A stretch of 51,486 nt of DNA from JAAYEV01 sp964508195 (GTDB lineage: Bacteria; Bacillota; Clostridia; Ch29), in assembly GCA_964508195.1 (NCBI GenBank), contig CAZDSH010000006.1, forward strand, positions 1 to 51,486. The letters are read 5' to 3'. The stretch's first letter is position 1. Each line of letters starts with the position of its first letter. This document shows positions 26,121 through 33,755 of the stretch, piece after piece. The position numbers and the translations under genes are program-made. The notes beneath the pieces are model-generated. The model made no database searches and was not told where the DNA came from. It worked only from the letters and a program-made list of their open reading frames with translations.

Positions 26121-26424
26121 CTCCCTTTTTTATTAGTTGGTTTACATACTCCTTTCCAACCGCTGTGAGTTGACTATCCGAATTTAAGTATGTTGGAAAC
26201 CTGGCTTAAGTCATGGCATTTTAATCATTATGCGATAAACCAATATTATGTCAATGCCCTTAAAATTTTTGCCGCCATCACCTCCTACGAGTTGTTTTTA
26301 TGTTTAATAGTTGATATTCATATAAGTATATAACTTTGACATACGTATTTCTACATGATACGACATTTTCCTTTAAATATTATAGCGTTAAAATTGCCCA
26401 ATACCGTGCTATACCTTGGTTAGA
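26121..26424. other. Leader of the binding-protein gene
   Basis: It holds the promoter described separately and an 8-bp inverted repeat TTTCCAAC/GTTGGAAA in the 5' UTR. No gene is seen. Confidence 0.5.
26227..26254 (-). promoter_or_regulatory. Promoter of the peptide-transport genes
   Basis: On the minus strand, TTGACA (26249-26254), a 16-bp spacer and CATAAT (26227-26232). It gives the binding protein and the permease run their own start, separate from the upstream dipeptidase gene. Confidence 0.6.
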
Positions 26425-27831
26425 CTACTTTAACAGCGAATAAAGGGCCTGGGCGTAGATCTTAGCGCATAATATCAAATCATCAACGCTGATGTATTCG
26501 TCCCGTTCATGGGCCAGCTCTTTTTGGCCCGGGAATACGGGTCCGTAGGCCACAAAGTTCTCTAAAGTACGACAATAAGTACCGCCACCGATGGTTATAG
26601 GTTCTTCATCCCTGCCGGTAGTCTCACGATAGGCCCTAAGGAGACATTGAATCATCTCGGAATCCTTTGGCACGTACAGACCGGGCTTATCCTGGAGCTG
26701 GGTTATATTAAGGGAACGTTCGTCACAGGCTGTGGCGATGTTTTGCCATAGCTCTTTCCTCTCGTTTAGGTTAGGGTACCGCAGGTCCACGAAAGCGCTG
26801 CCGCCTTTACCGTCTACCTGTAATATGCCTAGGGACAGCGTCAATTCTCCGAATATATCATCGCTGCAGGCTATTCCAAGGTTTTCGCCCCTGTAACCCT
26901 CAGCAAAAAGGTCCGCCAGGGCATAAATGTACGCTTCCCCTTCGGCGGGGGCTAAGGGCAGTTGGCGTAAAAAGTTCAATAGTAGGTTATTGGCGTTTAC
27001 ACCTTGCCAGGGCATGGAAGAATGGGCGCTAACACCCTTTACAGTTATTGTTAGATCCTCGCCCTTAGTGCTAATGGATACGCGTCCTTCGGGGTTATAC
27101 TTATCGAGGGCCTGTTCCGCTAATGTAAACAACTGTGCATTGCCGCGGAGTGTCGCCTCAGCGGTCTCAGGGACCACGTTCATCCGTGTGCCGCCGGCGA
27201 TCTTTATAATTTTAAATCGGCGTTCTTGGTCCTGTGTATCGTCCCATTCGCCATCGCATCGGAAACGGTAAATGCCCTTTTCGCCGAATATTACGGGAAA
27301 CTCACCGTCGGGGGAAAACCCGCCCCAGGGCTGTTTTTCTTTAGTCAAATAATATTTTATACAGCTCATGCCGCTTTCCTCGTCACAGCCGATCAGAAGG
27401 CGGGCATGGTTTCTATGGGGCAAACCGCTTTCCTTAATAGCTTTCATAGCATAAAGAGACGCTACCAAGGGCCCCTTATCATCGACTGATCCACGGCCGT
27501 AGAGCTTTCCGTCCACGATTCTGCCCTCGAAGGGCGGATAAGTCCACCCGTCACCGGCGGGAACAATATCTATATGGGCTATTATACCGATTTTTTTGCC
27601 CTTTTCGCCATAATCAACTTCGCCCATGTACCCGTCTACGTTTCGCGTTTTAAAGCCCATATCCGATGCCATCCCAAGGACGCTATCTAGGGCAGCAGCG
27701 ATCTTTGGGCCGAAGGGCTGTTTTGGGTCATCGCTTTTTTCGTATACGCTGTTAAAGGCTATTAACTTCTGTGTATCCCGTATAATCTCATCCCTGTAGC
27801 TATCTATTATTTCGTTTAACTTATCTATCAT
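26425..27831 (-). CDS. Sapep/PepV-type dipeptidase (M20 family)
   Basis: A 468-aa di-zinc or manganese dipeptidase of the M20A family. Metal and catalytic motifs are GIIAHIDIVPAGDGW (His, Asp), GRGSVDDKGPL (bridging Asp), GCDEESG (Glu pair) and a C-terminal GQKELAHERDE His. A lid domain lies between about 190 and 390. PepV-type enzymes cleave a wide range of dipeptides in the cytosol, which fits its place in a dipeptide uptake cluster, 22 nt after an M29/NicX-like gene. Confidence 0.9.
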   Translation of the reverse strand: MIDKLNEIIDSYRDEIIRDTQKLIAFNSVYEKSDDPKQPFGPKIAAALDSVLGMASDMGFKTRNVDGYMGEVDYGEKGKKIGIIAHIDIVPAGDGWTYPPFEGRIVDGKLYGRGSVDDKGPLVASLYAMKAIKESGLPHRNHARLLIGCDEESGMSCIKYYLTKEKQPWGGFSPDGEFPVIFGEKGIYRFRCDGEWDDTQDQERRFKIIKIAGGTRMNVVPETAEATLRGNAQLFTLAEQALDKYNPEGRVSISTKGEDLTITVKGVSAHSSMPWQGVNANNLLLNFLRQLPLAPAEGEAYIYALADLFAEGYRGENLGIACSDDIFGELTLSLGILQVDGKGGSAFVDLRYPNLNERKELWQNIATACDERSLNITQLQDKPGLYVPKDSEMIQCLLRAYRETTGRDEEPITIGGGTYCRTLENFVAYGPVFPGQKELAHERDEYISVDDLILCAKIYAQALYSLLK

Positions 27832-27853
27832 GTTATACCTCCAGACTACTTTA

Positions 27854-28930
27854 CTAATAACCCTTTATACCTAACTGGCGGCATATATCCCTTGCGCCGG
27901 CGTCTATATACACACCGTCTTTTTCAAACAATTCGCCGTCGAGTAGGATAGTGGGGTAAAGCACAATACCGTCGGTATGGGATGCAGCATTCCAGTGGGC
28001 ACCGCCGACCTTTATTCCCTGGGAGCCTATACCAAACTCCATACAGCCGAATACCCGTTCATCCTCTACGATACGACCGGTGATCTTGGTCACGCCGGGG
28101 TTAAACCCCTGGGAGTAATGGGCCAGACGATACATGTTCGGGTCATCAAAACTATCGAGCCATTCTTTAAATATCTTCGCTTCGGGGCCATCACCCCTTA
28201 CATCGACTATGCGGCCTTCCTTGAACTCCAGCGTTACAGCGTTCTTTAGGGCACCGATGTTCTCCGGCGGAAATATCGCCCCGTCAAATACGAGGGTACC
28301 TTCAATCGATTCCTCTATAGGACACCAGCTCGTTTGGCCGGGCATCATTACGGGATAACCCTTTTCCTTCGCCTTTATCCCGGAATGTCTCACCTTGCGG
28401 CCGCCCATTTGCCCCTTTAGGTTTGTGCCTTGCTCTGAGGTTACTATTATTTCCTTTGTATCTTCGAGCTTAGCCTTAAAATATTCCCCCAGCTCGATCA
28501 CTTTATCTATATCAATCTTAGAAATACAATTTACGAGCATTTCTACGTCAAGGCCCGTGGCACATATATAACGGGCACCGTTTACATCCACTGCCTGGCG
28601 ATAAGCCTCGCCGTGCATGATAGGCGCATAGGCAAGTTCTATCCATACATCGGCACTACAAACGGCAGCGGCTAATGGTGCGGGGGGGTTGCTCTGCGCA
28701 TAAAAACCGGTTCCGGTAGGAGTATATATCACCGTGGGTACGCCGTCGATAGCGTACACAGCCTCGGCTAATGCCCTGACTACCCGTTCGTCTATATGCG
28801 TATCATAATTTATTACAACATCCTCGCCGGGTTTAACCAGCATAAAATCCCGTACAAACTTTAAAGCACCCTTTGCGACTTCCAGTCGTTTGTACTCGTC
28901 CCTCATTTCGGTTCCTATAGTTATTTCCAC
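27854..28930 (-). CDS. M29 aminopeptidase/NicX-like metalloenzyme, copy B
   Basis: A 358-aa paralogue of the enzyme at 19218-20282, with the same layout: GEDVVIN near 36, SIEGTLVFDGAIFPP, RLAHYSQGFNPG, RIVEDERVFGCMEFGIGSQG and ASHTDG. The candidate metal His/His/Asp set is conserved. It is the first gene of the minus-strand cluster and faces the LysR gene. The start is GTG at 28930 with AGGAGG at 8 nt. Two diverged copies in one cluster suggest different substrate ranges or a hetero-oligomer. Confidence 0.72.
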   Translation of the reverse strand: MEITIGTEMRDEYKRLEVAKGALKFVRDFMLVKPGEDVVINYDTHIDERVVRALAEAVYAIDGVPTVIYTPTGTGFYAQSNPPAPLAAAVCSADVWIELAYAPIMHGEAYRQAVDVNGARYICATGLDVEMLVNCISKIDIDKVIELGEYFKAKLEDTKEIIVTSEQGTNLKGQMGGRKVRHSGIKAKEKGYPVMMPGQTSWCPIEESIEGTLVFDGAIFPPENIGALKNAVTLEFKEGRIVDVRGDGPEAKIFKEWLDSFDDPNMYRLAHYSQGFNPGVTKITGRIVEDERVFGCMEFGIGSQGIKVGGAHWNAASHTDGIVLYPTILLDGELFEKDGVYIDAGARDICRQLGIKGY

Positions 28931-29368
28931 GTGATCGACCTCCTGTTAGAATCTGTTTTTTAATATAAGTCTATCGCAATAAAATAAGATAAAAACCCTG
29001 CAAATAAGCCCAAGATAGCCTGTGATGCCGTGTTTTTTGATCACCACCTAACTATATACGTTGTTAAGGATCGTTAGGCCAATATGCCCTGCGATATCTC
29101 AGTCTTTTTATTTTGTGTGGTTTTTCTTTTCATTTTGTGTGATTTTTCTGTGATTTATTCGTGGTTTTTTGCCCCCGGGATGTCGTCGCTTGTTTTGCCC
29201 CGGGCAAAAGTTTATTTAAGATCAGAATTTTAGAGGATAACATAGTGACTATATATAATATGTCCTATAACGTTGTGTATTGATAATAGCACAATAATAT
29301 CATAAAATATAATTATAAAATGTTATGGGTGCATTAGATGGTTTTATATATAGACAGGGGGCTTTCTA
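28931..29368. promoter_or_regulatory. Divergent control region between the peptide cluster and its LysR regulator
   Basis: 438 bp without a gene. It holds two direct copies of ATTTTGTGTG(G/A)TTTTTCT 22 bp apart (29110-29127, 29132-29149), a near-perfect palindrome TTTTGCCCCGGGCAAAA (29193-29209) and an AT-rich stretch before the LysR gene. LysR regulators usually bind such divergent regions. The palindrome is the best operator candidate, but this is inference. Confidence 0.45.
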
Positions 29369-30271
29369 ATGTTAGATACGAAAATACTCACTTTTCTAGA
29401 CCTATGTAAGACCAGGAGCTTTACCCGTACCGCGGCTAACCTGTATATTACGCAGCCCGCAGTATCGCAACATATAAAACAATTGGAAGAAAACTACGGT
29501 TCAAAGCTGGTGTATTATAAGGATAAGACCGTTAATATTACGAAACAGGGTAGACTTTTAGAAAAGTTCGCCACATCTATGCACGTTAGCGATAAGAAAT
29601 TAAAAAAAATGCTCAAAGCCGATAAGTTATCCCCGAGCGAGCTAACCTTCGCTACTACGAAGGTGATCAGCGAATTTATCATCCCTAATGTCCTGGTCAA
29701 ATATTTAAAGGAGGCTAATTTTGAAAAGGTAAAATTAATAGTTACGGAAAGCAAAAAAGCCTTTAACGAACTAAACCTTGGGGAGATAGATTTCATAATC
29801 ACCGATGGTACTTTCCGGGCGAAGGACTATAAATGTGCCCACCTGTTCCGCGAAGAAACTGTCGCCGTCTGTTCGCCGGAGCATCCCTTCGCGGAGGGCC
29901 CCGTGGATTTTAGCGATTTAATAGATGAAAGGCTCATTTATCGTTTAGATACATCGGAGGTTTACGATAACCTTGAGATGATACTGTCGGAGAAGGGCTA
30001 TAGCATAAGCGATTTCAAGAAAACCATGGTCATCGGATGTATAACCTTAATAAAGGAACTAGTAAAACACAATGCGGGCATAACATTTCTGTATAAATTT
30101 GCCGTACAAAAAGAATTGCAAGAAGGGTCTTTAGTAAGGATAAATATCCGTAATTTTAACATATACCGTGACATTTATTTTGTATGGTTAAAAGAAAGCT
30201 ATTTCAACACCGATATATTTGCGCTATTTGAACATTGCCGGAAATTGCTCTCCGATTATATAAAACCCTAA
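29369..30271 (+). CDS. LysR-family transcriptional regulator
   Basis: A 300-aa regulator. Residues 1-60 form the winged helix-turn-helix (FLDLCKTRSFTRTAANLYITQ, VSQHIKQLEENYG). Residues 90-295 are the periplasmic-binding-like effector domain. It is transcribed away from the peptide uptake and processing cluster and so probably controls it in response to a peptide or amino-acid product. A GGGGGC ribosome site precedes the ATG. Confidence 0.9.
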   Translation: MLDTKILTFLDLCKTRSFTRTAANLYITQPAVSQHIKQLEENYGSKLVYYKDKTVNITKQGRLLEKFATSMHVSDKKLKKMLKADKLSPSELTFATTKVISEFIIPNVLVKYLKEANFEKVKLIVTESKKAFNELNLGEIDFIITDGTFRAKDYKCAHLFREETVAVCSPEHPFAEGPVDFSDLIDERLIYRLDTSEVYDNLEMILSEKGYSISDFKKTMVIGCITLIKELVKHNAGITFLYKFAVQKELQEGSLVRINIRNFNIYRDIYFVWLKESYFNTDIFALFEHCRKLLSDYIKP

Positions 30272-30296
30272 TCCCTAAGTTGCCCCCATCATATTC

Positions 30297-30369
30297 CGCC
30301 ATTCAATTGCGAGGCCTTGTTTTATAGGAACGCCATTCAATTGCGAGGCCTTGTTCTATAGGAACGCCA
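30297..30369. repeat. Two direct 34-bp repeats
   Basis: Two head-to-tail copies of a 34-bp unit starting ATTCAATTGCGAGG at 30301 and 30335, differing by one base, plus a partial CGCCATT copy after them. There is no spacer between copies, so it is not a CRISPR. It lies between the LysR gene and the integrated element. Confidence 0.85.
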
Positions 30370-30398
30370 TTTATAAACGCCATTTTATCTTTTTTGTG

Positions 30399-30426
30399 TT
30401 TACATTGGATAATTTGTCTATATAAT
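30399..30426 (+). promoter_or_regulatory. Promoter of the coiled-coil/XRE gene group
   Basis: TTTACA (30399-30404), a 16-bp spacer and TATAAT (30421-30426), about 160 bp before the coiled-coil gene. The leader between them is AT-rich and contains no gene I can see. Confidence 0.5.
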
Positions 30427-30584
30427 AATATATACGAAGTAGATGTAGGCTCTACTTAGACTACATAAATATAAAGAATCATAAACCGTAAACGATACCC
30501 GTTAAATATGGTAACGAAAAATACATAGAAATAGACTGATAAGGATATTAAAATATAGAATTATTATCGGAAAGGACTGATAAT

Positions 30585-31265
30585 ATGACCAATGAAGAAA
30601 AGATTTATCGACTTATAGAACAAATGCATTTAAATATGGAAAACAACTTCAGCGAACTAAGGACCGACATGGATGGAGTTAAGACGGATATAAGTGGGCT
30701 GAAAACAGACGTAAGTGAACTAAGGACCGACATGGATGGAGTCAAGACGGATATAAGCGGGCTGAAAACAGACGTAAGCGAACTAAAGACCGACATGGAT
30801 GGAGTCAAGACGGATATAAGCGGGCTAAAGACTGACATGGATGGAGTTAAGACGGATATANNNNNNNNNNNNNNNNNNNNNNNNNNNNNNNNNNNNNNNN
30901 NNNNNNNNNNNNNNNNNNNNNNNNNNNNNNNNNNNNNNNNNNNNNNNNNNNNNNNNNNNNAGACCGATATGGATGGAGTTAAGACGGATATAGGCGGGCT
31001 AAAGACTGACATGGACGGAGTCAAGACGGATATAGGCGGGCTAAAGACTGACATGGATGGAGTTAAGACGGATATAGGCGGACTAAAGACTGATATGGAC
31101 GAGATGAAGATCGAAACAAGAAAAACCAACTTATTTATAGAAAATGAATTGAGCCCTAAAATTGATGCACTACTCGACGGGTACAAACAAAATGCGGATA
31201 GGCTAGATCGCATCGAAAGAAAAGTAGACCAACACGAAGAATTTATTATCAGAAGGATAAAATAA
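30585..31265 (+). CDS. Heptad-repeat coiled-coil protein, interrupted by an assembly gap
   Basis: An element-borne protein of unknown function. The N-terminus (1-25) is helical. From about residue 26 it is built of 7-residue units of the form [LV][KR]TD[MIV]xx, ten complete or nearly complete before the gap and about seven after, a perfect heptad pattern for a long parallel coiled coil. The last ~55 residues (KTNLFIENELSPKIDALLDG to RRIK) match the short paralogue at 31615-31887. The 100 N at 30861-30960 fall inside the repeats, so true length is unknown; frame is kept if the missing bases number one more than a multiple of three. AAAGG precedes the ATG. Confidence 0.75.
   Translation: MTNEEKIYRLIEQMHLNMENNFSELRTDMDGVKTDISGLKTDVSELRTDMDGVKTDISGLKTDVSELKTDMDGVKTDISGLKTDMDGVKTDIXXXXXXXXXXXXXXXXXXXXXXXXXXXXXXXXXXTDMDGVKTDIGGLKTDMDGVKTDIGGLKTDMDGVKTDIGGLKTDMDEMKIETRKTNLFIENELSPKIDALLDGYKQNADRLDRIERKVDQHEEFIIRRIK
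30861..30960. other. Scaffold gap of 100 N
   Basis: Exactly 100 undetermined bases inside the 21-bp tandem repeat array of the coiled-coil gene. A round number of N normally marks a gap of unknown size. The repeat array is the likely reason assembly failed here. Confidence 0.95.
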
Positions 31266-31289
31266 TAATACCCGGCGGAAGATGAAATA

Positions 31290-31625
31290 ATTGGTAAGGT
31301 ATTAAAATTACTCAGGGAAGAAAAAAACATTACCCAGGATGATCTTGCTAAAATGTTTAATGTCAAACGCCAAACATATAGTGCATGGGAAAGAGATGTA
31401 AGTAGCCCAGATATTGATATGGTTGTTCTTTTAGCAGAATATTATGGCGTTTCAACCGATTTTATTTTAGGGAAAAGTGACTTCCGCTCCCGCATAGAAA
31501 CAATAGCGGCCCACCACGATGGGGATACATGGACAGAAGAGGAGCTTGCCGATATTGAGAAGTTTAAAGAATTCGTAAAGATGAGAAGAGAACAAAAAGG
31601 GAGGGAAGATAAAAATGGCCAATGA
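31290..31625 (+). CDS. XRE-family helix-turn-helix regulator with no standard start codon
   Basis: A Cro/CI-type repressor of about 110 aa. The helix-turn-helix covers LREEKNITQDDLAKMFNVKR to YSAWERDVSSPD, followed by LAEYYGVSTDFILGKS, the usual end of the XRE domain, and a charged helical tail. The first ATG (31353) would cut the domain in half. The frame is open back to TAA at 31266 but offers only ATA (31287) or ATT (31290) as starts. Either a rare start is used or the original start was lost by a small mutation. It overlaps the next gene by 11 nt. It is probably a regulator of the integrated element. Confidence 0.7.
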   Translation: MGKVLKLLREEKNITQDDLAKMFNVKRQTYSAWERDVSSPDIDMVVLLAEYYGVSTDFILGKSDFRSRIETIAAHHDGDTWTEEELADIEKFKEFVKMRREQKGREDKNGQ

Positions 31626-31887
31626 CGATAAAATATTTGAGCTAATGACCCAGATGTATTCTGAAATGCAGGGGACATTTACCAGGGTAAGAGGTGAAAT
31701 GCAAAGCGGGTTCGCCACGATAAACGACAGATTGGATAATGTGGAGAATGAAGTAAAGAAAACGAACCTCGTTATAGAAAATGTTATAGAACCGAAAATA
31801 GAGGCTCTGTTCGACGGTTACAAGCAAAATTCCGAAAAGTTAACCCGTATAGAAACAGAGGTTATTAAGCACGAGGAATTTATTTAA
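31615..31887 (+). CDS. Short coiled-coil protein, repeat-less paralogue
   Basis: A 90-aa helical protein. Its start (MANDDKIFELMTQMYSEMQG) and end (KKTNLVIEN, EPKIEALFDGYKQN, KHEEFI) align with the two ends of the heptad-repeat protein at 30585-31265, but the middle is only about 25 residues with no TD-heptad array. So the large protein looks like this one with an expanded repeat insert. A GGGAGGG ribosome site precedes the ATG, and it overlaps the XRE gene. Similar proteins are found beside XRE and ImmA genes in Firmicute prophages, from memory. Function unknown. Confidence 0.75.
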   Translation: MANDDKIFELMTQMYSEMQGTFTRVRGEMQSGFATINDRLDNVENEVKKTNLVIENVIEPKIEALFDGYKQNSEKLTRIETEVIKHEEFI

Positions 31888-31916
31888 AAAAGAATAAAGT
31901 AAGCTAGGAGGGACAC

Positions 31917-32138
31917 ATGAAAGAAAAGCTTATCCAAGAGGCGGAGACAGAAGGGATTGAGCTAATCACAACGCCGTTAGCAAGGTAGCTGAAAGGGCTG
32001 TATGCTGACAATGTGATAGCACTTAACCAATACATAGGAACCACCGCGGAAAAGACCTGTATCCTTACAGAGGAGTTGGGCCACTACCACACTACCGCCG
32101 GGGATATACTGGGTATACCTGGCTATTCGGGATTGTGA
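31917..32138 (+). pseudogene. Broken ImmA/IrrE-type metallopeptidase
   Basis: After a perfect AGGAGG and ATG (31917), 23 codons are read before TAG at 31986. The same frame then continues with GLYADNVIALNQ, a TEELGHYHTT segment matching the zinc-binding helix of ImmA/IrrE peptidases (EELGHY), and ends at TGA 32138. ImmA proteins cleave XRE-type repressors to induce an element, which fits the upstream XRE gene. The nonsense codon and the missing C-terminal half make it a pseudogene. Confidence 0.75.
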
Positions 32139-32499
32139 GGGTGTCGAAGGACATCTCGCCGGCGACATTTGAACGGTACGAAGGCGTATACCGTAATTAT
32201 GTCAAAGGGGAGATATTGGATCTAGGCGATGGGAAAGTCGGAGATCTTTATTATTGCAAACTCCGGGATCTAAAATCACTCGAAATACAAAGGTATTAAA
32301 TGCGGCCGGCATACCATATCGCAAATTCCATGCCCTAAGACATACATACGCAACGACATTAGTTGAAAAAGGCGTGCCTATAGAAAAAATTCAGGTGCTA
32401 TTAGGTCATAATAGCATTGAAACCACTCAAATTTATCTGCATCTTAAGGCGCAAAAAATCACAGAGGCAGCAGAAAAAATGGGGGAGGTATTACTGTGA
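32120..32499 (+). pseudogene. Tyrosine-type integrase with internal deletion
   Basis: Two integrase pieces in different frames. The first (about 32120-32299) reads SPATFERYEGVYRNYVK and LRDLKSLEIQRY, the SAM-like core-binding domain. The second (about 32286-32499) reads FHALRHTYAT, VLLGHNSIETTQIYLH, the C-terminal catalytic part with Arg-His-x-x-Arg-His, Gly-His and the nucleophile Tyr. About 150 residues between them, including the first catalytic Arg region, are missing, as is the N-terminal arm-binding domain. It cannot be active. It lies 110 bp from tRNA-Arg, its probable target. Confidence 0.82.
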
Positions 32500-32607
32500 T
32501 CGCTATTTTCCAATTCCCCCCATGTGGGAAAGATGTGGGAAAAACTAAAAAAATGGGCATAAAAAAAGATATACCAACGCCGCAAAGCATTGATATATCA
32601 AGGGTTT
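32500..32607. other. Attachment-region remnant between integrase and tRNA-Arg
   Basis: 108 bp containing a direct repeat ATGTGGGAAA (twice, 13 bp apart) and a perfect palindrome TTGATATATCAA. Such repeats are common arm-type sites next to integrase genes. The tRNA 3' end points toward the integrase. I did not find a second copy of the tRNA end at the left side of the element. Confidence 0.45.
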
Positions 32608-32684
32608 TGGTGCGCCCTGAGGGACTCGAACCCCCGGCCAACTGATTCGAAGTCAGCGACTCTATCCAACTGAGCTAAGGGCGC
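32608..32684 (-). tRNA. tRNA-Arg (TCG)
   Basis: 77 nt, perfect GCGCCCT/AGGGCGC acceptor stem, anticodon loop CTTCGAA giving TCG, CCA encoded. It is the last tRNA of the cluster and the presumed integration target of the adjacent element. Confidence 0.96.
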
Positions 32685-32691
32685 ATAATCA

Positions 32692-32767
32692 TGGTGACCC
32701 ATCGGCGATTCGAACGCCGGACACCCTGATTAAAAGTCAGGTGCTCTGCCGACTGAGCTAATGGGTC
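32692..32767 (-). tRNA. tRNA-Lys (TTT)
   Basis: 76 nt, GACCCAT/ATGGGTC acceptor stem, anticodon loop CTTTTAA giving TTT, CCA encoded. Confidence 0.96.
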
Positions 32768-32775
32768 AAAAAAAA

Positions 32776-32851
32776 TGGCTGGGGCGGCAGGACTCGAACC
32801 TACGAATGCCAGAGTCAAAGTCTGGTGCCTTACCGGCTTGGCTACGCCCCA
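32776..32851 (-). tRNA. tRNA-Gln (TTG)
   Basis: 76 nt, TGGGGCG/CGCCCCA acceptor stem with the first U-A pair usual for tRNA-Gln, anticodon loop TTTGACT giving TTG, CCA encoded. With gatCAB nearby, its charging probably goes through Glu-tRNA-Gln transamidation. Confidence 0.96.
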
Positions 32852-32871
32852 ACGCGTATAAAATATAAATG

Positions 32872-32949
<78 letters not shown>

Positions 32950-32955
32950 GTATTA

Positions 32956-33032
32956 TGGTGCGCCTGCAGGGACTCGAACCCCGGGCTCACGGATTAGAAG
33001 TCCGTTGCTCTATCCACCTGAGCTACAGGCGC
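32956..33032 (-). tRNA. tRNA-Arg (TCT)
   Basis: 77 nt, GCGCCTG/CAGGCGC acceptor stem, anticodon loop CTTCTAA giving TCT, CCA encoded. It reads AGA and AGG, which are common codons in these genes. Confidence 0.96.
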
Positions 33033-33045
33033 CTGCTGAACATCT

Positions 33046-33119
33046 TGGAGCGGGTGATGGGAATTGAACCCACGCGACTAGCTTGGAAGGCTAGGGCTCT
33101 ACCATTGAGCTACACCCGC
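33046..33119 (-). tRNA. tRNA-Gly (TCC)
   Basis: 74 nt, GCGGGTG/CACCCGC acceptor stem, anticodon loop CTTCCAA giving TCC, CCA encoded. First tRNA of the six-gene cluster. Confidence 0.96.
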
Positions 33120-33139
33120 ACTTACTCCAACACCACAGT

Positions 33140-33168
33140 ATTATAGCAAATAGATTTTTAGCTGTCAA
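33140..33168 (-). promoter_or_regulatory. Consensus promoter of the tRNA cluster
   Basis: On the minus strand, TTGACA (33163-33168), a 17-bp spacer and TATAAT (33140-33145), both hexamers perfect. It lies about 20 bp before tRNA-Gly(TCC) and probably drives all six tRNAs. Confidence 0.85.
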
Positions 33169-33275
33169 TGCACAAAACTTACCGCGCCGCCTTAACCCAG
33201 CCTAAATAGAGCAGTGAAATGGAGCAGTGATATTATTGTAAACCAAAAACCTCCCCGGGTCAAGGATTATTGCCG

Positions 33276-33755
33276 CTAAAATTCTACAATCTTAGGTTTA
33301 ATACTGCCCTTAGATATCTTAATTATTCCGTAGGTGGGCGGTTTGCCATCCCGGGGTATAGAAACGCTCCCGGGATTTAGGAAAACCATCCCGTCTACCC
33401 TTATTATACCGGCACAGTGTGTATGCCCGAACAAAACTATATCCGCACCGATTTCCAGGCTCTTATAGTACAAAGCTTTGATCCCGAACTTGACATTATA
33501 TTTATGTCCATGGACCGCAAATATCTTTTTGCCTTTTAGGGTTATCTGATGTTCTAGAGGTGCTATGGCATTAACAAAAAAGTCACAATTACCTTTCACG
33601 TTGTAGATTGGCCCAGAATAAACCTTTTTTATACGTTCAACATCTTTAACGTAATCCCCTAGATGAAAAACAACGTCTACTTCGCCCATACGCTCTAAAG
33701 CCTTTTCCAGTGCCTGCCTATCACCGTGGCTATCGCTTAATACCCCTATTTTCAA
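33276..33755 (-). CDS. YfcE/MJ0936-type metallophosphoesterase
   Basis: A 159-aa calcineurin-like phosphoesterase. Metal-site motifs are SDSHGD (8-13), HLGDYV, KGNCD, VHGHKY and FGHTH. Length is normal for this small subfamily, which hydrolyses phosphodiesters; the natural substrate is unknown. It overlaps rdgB by 4 nt at its start and follows the rph-rdgB pair, a common Firmicute order. Confidence 0.9.
   Translation of the reverse strand: MKIGVLSDSHGDRQALEKALERMGEVDVVFHLGDYVKDVERIKKVYSGPIYNVKGNCDFFVNAIAPLEHQITLKGKKIFAVHGHKYNVKFGIKALYYKSLEIGADIVLFGHTHCAGIIRVDGMVFLNPGSVSIPRDGKPPTYGIIKISKGSIKPKIVEF

Noticed and set aside
30297..30369. Possible CRISPR array
   Set aside because: Only two full units in direct contact, with no spacers and no cas genes in the window.
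30605..31366. 253-codon minus-strand frame opposite the coiled-coil gene
   Set aside because: It is the mirror of the 21-bp repeat array and the N gap. It has no start signals and covers neighbouring real genes.
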